A DNA stretch of 9,406 nucleotides, taken from GCA-020356105 sp041602815 (lineage in GTDB: Bacteria > Pseudomonadota > Alphaproteobacteria > UBA8366 > JADFVY01). Location: the NCBI GenBank assembly GCA_041602815.1, contig JBFIFO010000145.1, forward strand, positions 1-9,406. The letters are read 5' to 3'. Positions 1 through 4,719 of the stretch are shown here, piece by piece (the stretch's first letter is position 1; every line of letters begins with the position of its first letter). The notes under the pieces were generated by a model, which was not told the DNA's origin, made no database searches, and worked only from the letters and a program-made list of their open reading frames with translations. Position numbers and translations under genes: made by a program.

Positions 1-54
1 CCCCCCACCGAACCCTCCCCCACCAGGGGGGCGGGCTATCAGCGGGAAGCGCCG
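1..54 (+). other. Leader upstream of the TRAP permease genes, with a short GC stem-loop
   Basis: No gene is visible here. Five C (17-21) can pair with five G (26-30) across an ACCA loop, with weaker pairing continuing to 13-14/33-34. No T-run follows, so this is not a standard intrinsic terminator. GGGAAG at 44-49 sits five bases before the ATG at 55 and is the probable ribosome binding site. In many TRAP operons the binding-protein gene lies directly upstream of the small permease gene, so this could be a dctP-dctQ intergenic hairpin. That is inference, because the upstream gene is outside the window. Confidence 0.3.
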
Positions 55-582
55 ATGAACCTCCTGATCCGGGCCGTGGAGCGCCTGTCGCACGCGGCCG
101 GCGTGGTGTCGGCCGCGCTGCTGATCGGCATGGTGCTCCACATCCTGCTCGAGATCGTGCTCCGGGCCTTCTTCTCGAGCTCGACCTTCGTGCTCGACGA
201 GTTCGTCGGCTACGGCGTCGCGGCGATGACGTTCCTGTCGCTCGGCTACGCGCTGAACGAGGGCGCGCTGATCCGCGTGAACATCCTCCTGGCGCGCACC
301 GCCGGCCGGCCGCGCATCGCGCTCGAGATCTTCTGCGTCTCCACCACCCTGGCGATGACCGTGTTCATCGCGGTCTATTTCTGGCGCAGCGTCGCCCGCA
401 ACTGGACGCGCGGCGCGGTCAGCGAGAGCATCGCCGAATTCCCGCTGTGGATCCCCGAGGGGCTGGTGCTGGCCGGCGTCGTCCTGTTCGCGATCCAGCT
501 GGCGGCCTACCTCGTGCGCCTGGTCGCCGGCGACCGCCGCATCGTCGGCGAGGACGCCGCCGAGCGGGAGCAGGCCGAGTGA
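55..582 (+). CDS. TRAP transporter small permease subunit (DctQ type)
   Basis: Small integral membrane subunit of a tripartite ATP-independent periplasmic (TRAP) transporter. It pairs with the large permease in the inner membrane for sodium- or proton-driven uptake of an organic acid delivered by a periplasmic binding protein. The 175-residue length is normal for the family. Four hydrophobic segments are visible at about residues 16-38, 47-66, 87-110 and 131-156. Family-like features are the acidic DEF at 48-50 before the second segment and GALIRVNILLAR at 70-81 after it. The C-terminal tail is charged and cytoplasmic in character. GGGAAG precedes the ATG. The stop lies seven bases before the large permease gene, so the two are one transcription unit. 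The substrate cannot be read from this subunit. Proximity to the ring-degradation operon suggests a carboxylate, which is inference. Confidence 0.93.
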   Translation: MNLLIRAVERLSHAAGVVSAALLIGMVLHILLEIVLRAFFSSSTFVLDEFVGYGVAAMTFLSLGYALNEGALIRVNILLARTAGRPRIALEIFCVSTTLAMTVFIAVYFWRSVARNWTRGAVSESIAEFPLWIPEGLVLAGVVLFAIQLAAYLVRLVAGDRRIVGEDAAEREQAE

Positions 583-589
583 GGACCGC

Positions 590-1918
590 ATGGAAGCGCT
601 GATCGCGGGACTCGTCATCCTGGTCCTGGTGTTCCTGTTCCTCGGCGCCGGAACCTGGGTGTTCGCGGGGCTGCTGCTGGTCAGCACCAGCGGCCTGCTG
701 ATCCTGCTGCCGGACAGCTTCTCGGCGCACCGCGTCGGCGTCGTCATCACCAAGATCATGTACCGCTACGCCAGCACCTGGGAGCTGGCGGCGATCCCGA
801 TGTTCATCTGGATGGGCGAGATCATCTTCCGCACCGACATCTCGGAGCGCCTGTTCAAGGGGCTGGCGCCGCTGGTCGACCGGATCCCCGGCCGCCTGCT
901 GCACACCAACATCGCCGGCTGCACCCTGTTCGCCGCGGTCAGCGGCTCCAGCGCCGCGACCACCGCCACCGTCGGCAAGATCACGACGACGGAGCTGGCC
1001 CGGCGCGAGTACGATACCGACCTTGCGATCGGCTCGCTCGCCGGGGCCGGCAGCCTCGGCCTCTTGATCCCGCCGTCGATCGTGATGATCATCTACGGGC
1101 TGCTGGCCGAGGTCTCGGTATCGCGGCTGTTCGCCGCCGGCGTGTTCCCCGGGCTGCTGATCGCGGCGCTGTATTCCGGCTACATCCTGGTGCGCTGCGC
1201 CATCCGGCCGTCGCTGTCGCCGGCCGCGGCCGACGACTACAGCTGGATGGACCGCGTGCGTGCGGTCGGCAACCTGGTGCCGGTGATCATCCTGATGGTG
1301 ATCGTCCTCGGCTCGATCTATTCCGGCCTCGCGACGCCGTCGGAGGCGGCGGCCGTCGGGGCGACGGCGGCGTTGCTGCTGGCGCTGGTGATGCGGCAGC
1401 TGACCTGGGAGGTGTTCAGGACCTCGATCATGGGCGCGGTGCGAACCTCCTGCATGGTCTGCATCATCCTGGTCTCGGCCGCGTTCCTGTCGACCGCGAT
1501 GGGCTATCTGCACGTGCCGATGGACCTCGCCGAGGCGATCGGCCGGCTCGGCCTGTCGCCGTACGGGCTGATCATCATCCTGTCGCTGTTCTACATCCTG
1601 CTGGGGCTGTTCCTGGACGGCATCTCGATCACCGTGATGAGTCTGCCGATCGCGCTGCCGCTGGTCATCCAGGCCGGGTTCGACCCGGTCTGGTTCGGCG
1701 TCTACCTCGTGATCATGGTGGAGCTCGGCCAGGTGACGCCGCCGATCGGCTTCAACCTGTTCGTCCTGCAGGGCCTGACCGGCCATTCGATCGGCCGCAT
1801 CGCGCTGGCCGCGCTGCCGTTCTTCGTGCTGATGTGCATCGGCGTCGCCATCGTCACGCTGTTCCCGCAGATCGCCCTGTGGCTGCCCGACGCCCTGTTC
1901 AGCCGGCCTGTGGGGTAA
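590..1918 (+). CDS. TRAP transporter large permease subunit (DctM type)
   Basis: Large permease of the same TRAP transporter, which forms the transport path through the inner membrane. It has 442 residues, typical for DctM/SiaM-type proteins, and is hydrophobic throughout, consistent with about 11-12 membrane segments plus re-entrant hairpins. Hallmark stretches are PMFIWMGEI at 70-78, the Ser/Ala/Thr-rich AAVSGSSAATTATVG at 115-129, GSLGLLIPPS at 154-163, and ELGQVTPPIGFNLFVLQG at 378-395. The last two fit the conserved motifs of the two pseudo-symmetric halves. GAGGA at 581-585 overlaps the stop of the upstream gene and lies four bases before the ATG, so translation is probably coupled. The gene ends 12 bases from the stop of the convergent amidohydrolase, with no clear bidirectional terminator between them. 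No binding-protein gene follows it. Ligand unknown. Confidence 0.95.
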   Translation: MEALIAGLVILVLVFLFLGAGTWVFAGLLLVSTSGLLILLPDSFSAHRVGVVITKIMYRYASTWELAAIPMFIWMGEIIFRTDISERLFKGLAPLVDRIPGRLLHTNIAGCTLFAAVSGSSAATTATVGKITTTELARREYDTDLAIGSLAGAGSLGLLIPPSIVMIIYGLLAEVSVSRLFAAGVFPGLLIAALYSGYILVRCAIRPSLSPAAADDYSWMDRVRAVGNLVPVIILMVIVLGSIYSGLATPSEAAAVGATAALLLALVMRQLTWEVFRTSIMGAVRTSCMVCIILVSAAFLSTAMGYLHVPMDLAEAIGRLGLSPYGLIIILSLFYILLGLFLDGISITVMSLPIALPLVIQAGFDPVWFGVYLVIMVELGQVTPPIGFNLFVLQGLTGHSIGRIALAALPFFVLMCIGVAIVTLFPQIALWLPDALFSRPVG

Positions 1919-1930
1919 CCGGCGCCGGGC

Positions 1931-3160
1931 TCAGCCCAGCTCGTTCTTGCAGAACACGCCGGCCTTCATGATCGCCTTCATGTGCCGGCCCTGATCCTGC
2001 AGCAGGGTGAGGTCGTCGAGCGGGTTGCCGTCGACCACCAGCAGGTCGGCGCGGGCGCCTTCCGCAACGACGCCGATCTCGCCGGCAAGGCCGAACAGCT
2101 CGGCCGCCGTGGTGGTGGCTGCGCGGATGATGGCATCGGCCGTCTGCACCTGGGCGCGCAGGCTGAACTCGTTCGACTGGTGGCGGTGCATCGAGCCCAG
2201 GAGGTCGGTGCCGTAGGCGATCTTCACGCCGCTGCGGTCGGCCAGCTCCAGCGCCGACATGCCGGCATCCATGACCTCGGCGATCTTGCCGTGCATGTCG
2301 GCCGGCAGGCCCGCCTCGATGCCTTCCTCCCACAGTGCGTGGTAGGTCGACAGCGTCGGCACCAGATACGCGCCGGTCTTCTTGAACAGGCCGATCGAGT
2401 CAGTATCGATGAGATTGCCGTGCTCGATCGAGCGCACGCCGCATTCGAGCGCCCGGTTGACCGCGTCGGCCGTATAGGCATGCGCCATCACGTAAAGCCC
2501 CGCCGCCTCCGCCTCGGCGACGATCGCCGAGATCTCCTCGATCGAGAACTGCAGGTTGGAGATGCGGTCGGTCGGCGAGGAGACGCCGCCGGAGGCCATG
2601 ATCTTGATCTGGTTGGCGCCCTTGCGGATCTCGTCGCGCGCGGCCCGGCGCACCTCCGTTATGCCGTCGCAGACATGGCCCAGCCCGGCGCAGCAGAAGC
2701 ACTCGCCGAGGCCGTGCTCGCCCGGCCGCCGCATGTCGCCGTGGCCGCCGGTCTGCGACAGCGCCTTGCCGCAGAACAGGATGCGCGGGCCGGCGAGGTA
2801 GCCTTCGTCGACCGCCTTGGCGAGGCCGAAATCGGCGCCGCCGGCATCGCGCACCGTGGTGAAGCCGCGCATCAGCATGCCCTCGAGGACCTCCGCCGCG
2901 CGCGCCGTCACGTAGGACGGCGACCAGTGCCGCAGGGCCGCGAAGTCGGGCGTCACCGCGGTCACGTGGACGTGGGCGTCGCACAGCCCGGGCATCAGGA
3001 TCCGGCCCTTCAGGTCGAAGACCTGCGCGCCCTTGGCGCGAAGCGGCGTGGCGGAGACGGCCGCGATCCGCCCGTCCTCGACGAGCACGTTGCACTCGCC
3101 GCTCAAGGCGCCCTTGTCCGCGTCGAGCACCAGGGCGTTGGTGAAGATGATCTGGGTCAC
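1931..3160 (-). CDS. Metal-dependent amidohydrolase (imidazolonepropionase-like / Xaa-Pro dipeptidase-like)
   Basis: Cytoplasmic amidohydrolase-superfamily enzyme of 409 residues, predicted to hydrolyse a C-N bond. A small beta domain is split between both ends (about 1-57 and 365-409) around a TIM barrel. Visible metal ligands are H63 and H65 (DAHVHV), K186 (QIKIMASGG, probably the carbamylated lysine), H227 (MAHAY), H247 (IEHGN) and D319 (YGTD). LSQTGGHGD at 135-142 plus the K186 region is typical of a subgroup often annotated Xaa-Pro dipeptidase; characterised members include carboxypeptidase-like enzymes acting on N-acyl or aminoacyl basic residues. I chose the GTG at 3160-3158 because GGGAGGAA lies nine bases upstream and the family N-terminus begins here. 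In-frame ATGs at 3187 and 3184 would overlap a candidate -10 box. A Cys-rich patch (C154, C156, C157, C164) is unusual. In this neighbourhood an enamidase-like ring-opening role is possible but not shown. Confidence 0.9.
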   Translation of the reverse strand: MTQIIFTNALVLDADKGALSGECNVLVEDGRIAAVSATPLRAKGAQVFDLKGRILMPGLCDAHVHVTAVTPDFAALRHWSPSYVTARAAEVLEGMLMRGFTTVRDAGGADFGLAKAVDEGYLAGPRILFCGKALSQTGGHGDMRRPGEHGLGECFCCAGLGHVCDGITEVRRAARDEIRKGANQIKIMASGGVSSPTDRISNLQFSIEEISAIVAEAEAAGLYVMAHAYTADAVNRALECGVRSIEHGNLIDTDSIGLFKKTGAYLVPTLSTYHALWEEGIEAGLPADMHGKIAEVMDAGMSALELADRSGVKIAYGTDLLGSMHRHQSNEFSLRAQVQTADAIIRAATTTAAELFGLAGEIGVVAEGARADLLVVDGNPLDDLTLLQDQGRHMKAIMKAGVFCKNELG

Positions 3161-3167
3161 AGGCGGG

Positions 3168-3175
3168 TTCCTCCC
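3168..3175 (-). promoter_or_regulatory. Ribosome binding site deciding the GTG start of the amidohydrolase
   Basis: On the minus strand this reads GGGAGGAA, a strong Shine-Dalgarno match about seven to nine bases before the GTG at 3160-3158. The in-frame ATGs farther upstream have no comparable site, which is the main reason for choosing the GTG. Confidence 0.65.
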
Positions 3176-3182
3176 GGCGACC

Positions 3183-3211
3183 ATCATAGCGCCAATGGTC
3201 CCGCGCGGCAG
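3183..3211 (-). promoter_or_regulatory. Candidate promoter of the amidohydrolase gene
   Basis: Minus-strand CTGCCG (3211-3206) lies 17 bases before TATGAT (3188-3183), which matches five of six bases of the sigma-70 -10 consensus. The -35 match is weak. Transcription from here would begin near 3176, immediately before the Shine-Dalgarno sequence, giving a very short leader. It would also leave the upstream ATG codons untranscribed, in agreement with the GTG start. Prediction from sequence only. Confidence 0.35.
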
Positions 3212-3228
3212 CCCTCGCCGCGCGCCGC

Positions 3229-3257
3229 TTGCCGTTCGTACCAAAGCGGCGTATTTA
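3229..3257 (+). promoter_or_regulatory. Candidate promoter of the marR-type gene
   Basis: TTGCCG at 3229-3234 and TATTTA at 3252-3257 are separated by 17 bases. They sit in the only A/T-enriched patch of the divergent region (about 3235-3280). The expected start near 3264 would leave a leader of about 29 bases. GTTCG at 3234-3238 also begins the inverted repeat in front of the hydroxylase operon, but no matching second arm is present here. Weak prediction. Confidence 0.3.
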
Positions 3258-3292
3258 GACGGGTAACAATCAACACAACGGGACGGGGCGGG

Positions 3293-3739
3293 ATGGCGGT
3301 CAAGACCGCGAAGGGACCGGGCGATACCGGGACCTATATTCTCGAGGACCAGGTCGGCCACCTGCTGCGCCGCGCGCATCAGCGTGCGTCCGCGATCTTC
3401 CAGGAGCATATGGCCGAGGACCTGACCCCCCAGCAATACGCGGCGCTGATCAAGATCCGCGATTTCGGTTCGGTGTCGCAGAATCGGCTGGGTCGCGCCG
3501 TGGCCATGGACCCTGCAACCAGCCAGGGTGTCGTGCAGCGCCTGATCGCCAAGCGCCTGATCCAGCGCGCCGACGACCCGAAGGACCGGCGCCGCAGCCT
3601 GCTGAGCCTGACCCCCGAGGGTGCGGAGCTGGCCGAAGCGCTGATCCCGTCGGGACGCAAGATCACGGCGGAGATACTCGAGCCGCTGTCGCAGGACGAG
3701 CAGGCGGCGTTCCTGAAACTGCTGAAGAAACTGACCTGA
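3293..3739 (+). CDS. MarR-family transcriptional regulator (NicR/BpsR-like)
   Basis: Small DNA-binding regulator of 148 residues, the usual MarR length, expected to act as a dimer that releases DNA when it binds an aromatic ligand. Helix 1 contains ILEDQVGHLLRRAHQRA (16-32). The winged helix-turn-helix spans about 43-110: LTPQQYAAL, then SQNRLGRAVAMD, the recognition helix near 73-88, and the wing DDPKDRRRSLLSLTPEG (94-110). A C-terminal dimerisation helix follows. The N-terminal ILEDQVGHLLRR together with TPQQYAAL and MDPATSQGVVQRL recalls MarR proteins of the NicR/BpsR kind that control nicotinate degradation; this is a recollection of family sequences, not a search result. The ATG at 3293 is the start: the in-frame sequence upstream runs through the divergent promoter region and antisense to the amidohydrolase, so it is not coding. 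The local ribosome binding site is only GGGGCGGG-like. It probably regulates itself and the operon downstream. Confidence 0.9.
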   Translation: MAVKTAKGPGDTGTYILEDQVGHLLRRAHQRASAIFQEHMAEDLTPQQYAALIKIRDFGSVSQNRLGRAVAMDPATSQGVVQRLIAKRLIQRADDPKDRRRSLLSLTPEGAELAEALIPSGRKITAEILEPLSQDEQAAFLKLLKKLT

Positions 3740-3766
3740 CGGCGGACCGGGCCGTGGGCGGCGCGC

Positions 3767-3797
3767 TTGACAGGACGGCGGCACGGATCGCTACTAT
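3767..3797 (+). promoter_or_regulatory. Candidate sigma-70-type promoter of the hydroxylase-reductase operon
   Basis: A perfect TTGACA -35 hexamer lies at 3767-3772 in the 134-base gap before the operon. The best -10 candidate is TACTAT at 3792-3797 (four of six bases), at a long 19-base spacing. With 17 bases the hexamer would be GCTACT, a poorer match. Suboptimal spacing would fit a promoter that needs activation or is tightly repressed. The implied start is near 3803, giving a leader of about 70 bases before the ATG at 3874. Confidence 0.45.
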
Positions 3798-3815
3798 GTT
3801 CGCATGCACATGAAC
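3798..3815 (+). promoter_or_regulatory. Imperfect 18-bp inverted repeat, candidate MarR operator
   Basis: The sequence reads GTTCGCATGCACATGAAC. The outer arms GTTC and GAAC and the centre TGCA are symmetric, so 12 of 18 positions agree with the palindrome. It starts directly after the candidate -10 box and spans the predicted transcription start, where a MarR dimer could block RNA polymerase. Length and position fit a MarR operator. The assignment to the neighbouring regulator is inference. Confidence 0.3.
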
Positions 3816-3873
3816 TCCGGAGCGCGTCGCGGCGTCGGGTGATAGCCGCGGCGACCCGGGCGGAGGGCCGGCG

Positions 3874-4719
3874 ATGGGCAGCTATCTGCGCCCGGAATCT
3901 TTGGCGGAGGCGCTGGCCGCGCTCGCGGCCGGGCCGCGGACGGTGCTGGCGGGCGGGACCGATTATTACCCGGCGCTGGTCGGCCTGCCGCTCGACGGCG
4001 ATATCCTCGACATCACGGCGGTCGACGCGCTGCGCGGGATTGCGGCGGCCGACGGCGGCGTGCGGATCGGTGCCCTGGTGCGCTGGAGCGAGCTTGCCGG
4101 CGCGGCGCTGCCGCCCGCCTTCGACGGCCTGCGCCATGCCGCGGGGCAGATCGGCGGCCGCCAGGTGCAGAACGCCGGCACCGTCTGCGGCAATGTCTGC
4201 AACGCCTCGCCGGCCGCGGACGGGATCCCGAACCTGCTCGTGCTGGAGGCGTCGGTGGAGCTCACGTCGGCGGCCGGCACGCGCACCGTGCCGGTCGGCA
4301 CGTTCGTCACCGGCAACCGGACCACGGCGCGGCGACCGGACGAGCTGGCGACCGCGCTCATCGTCCCCGCCCCGCCCGAGGGGGCCCGCAGCAGGTTCGA
4401 GAAGCTCGGCGCGCGGACCTACCTCGTCATCTCGATCGCCATGGTGGCGGCGCTGATCGCGCCGGGACGCGATGGCACGGTTGCCGCGGCGCGGATCGCG
4501 GTCGGCGCCTGCTCCGCCGTCGCGCAGCGCCTGGCTGCGCTGGAAGCGGCGCTCGGCGGCGCCCGCATCGGCCCCGAACTCGCCGCCATCGCGCAGCCCC
4601 GTCACCTCGCGCCGCTGACACCCATCGACGACGTGCGCGGCTCCGCCGAATATCGCGGCGAGGCGGCGCTGATCCTGATCCGCCGGGCCTTGGCCGCGCT
4701 GGGCGAGGGCGTGCCATGA
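3874..4719 (+). CDS. FAD-binding subunit of a molybdenum hydroxylase (CoxM / NdhF type)
   Basis: Medium subunit of a xanthine dehydrogenase / CO dehydrogenase-family enzyme. It receives electrons from the [2Fe-2S] clusters and passes them to an acceptor such as NAD+. It has 281 residues, normal for a stand-alone subunit. AGGTD at 26-30 is the first FAD-binding motif. GGRQVQNAGTVCGNVCNASPAAD at 94-116 matches the second, which in the family reads roughly QIRNxGTxGGN; here Cys105 replaces the first Gly of the GGN and a further Cys stands at 109. KLGARTYLVISIAMVAA at 187-203 marks the C-terminal CO dehydrogenase flavoprotein domain. The start is set by GGAGGG at 3862-3867, six bases before the ATG. 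The stop overlaps the next gene by four bases (ATGA), implying translational coupling. A dedicated FAD subunit argues that this hydroxylase uses a soluble acceptor rather than the cytochrome chain of NicAB-type nicotinate hydroxylases. Confidence 0.92.
   Translation: MGSYLRPESLAEALAALAAGPRTVLAGGTDYYPALVGLPLDGDILDITAVDALRGIAAADGGVRIGALVRWSELAGAALPPAFDGLRHAAGQIGGRQVQNAGTVCGNVCNASPAADGIPNLLVLEASVELTSAAGTRTVPVGTFVTGNRTTARRPDELATALIVPAPPEGARSRFEKLGARTYLVISIAMVAALIAPGRDGTVAAARIAVGACSAVAQRLAALEAALGGARIGPELAAIAQPRHLAPLTPIDDVRGSAEYRGEAALILIRRALAALGEGVP

Noticed and set aside
419..1786. 455-codon minus-strand frame opposite the TRAP permease genes
   Set aside because: Highly charged, repetitive translation antisense to clear membrane proteins; no domain.
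1919..1937. Palindrome CCGGCGCCGG (1919-1928) and GGGC/GCCC repeat as a shared terminator between convergent genes
   Set aside because: Stems are very short or have too small a loop, and there is no T-run on either strand; such palindromes are common by chance at this GC.
1982..3292. Upstream extension of the MarR open frame across the amidohydrolase
   Set aside because: It is antisense to the amidohydrolase and far longer than any MarR protein; the natural start is ATG 3293.
3161..3784. N-terminal extension of the amidohydrolase to an ATG at 3784
   Set aside because: The extension is the complement of the MarR gene and its promoter region. The family N-terminus and a strong ribosome binding site fit the GTG at 3160.
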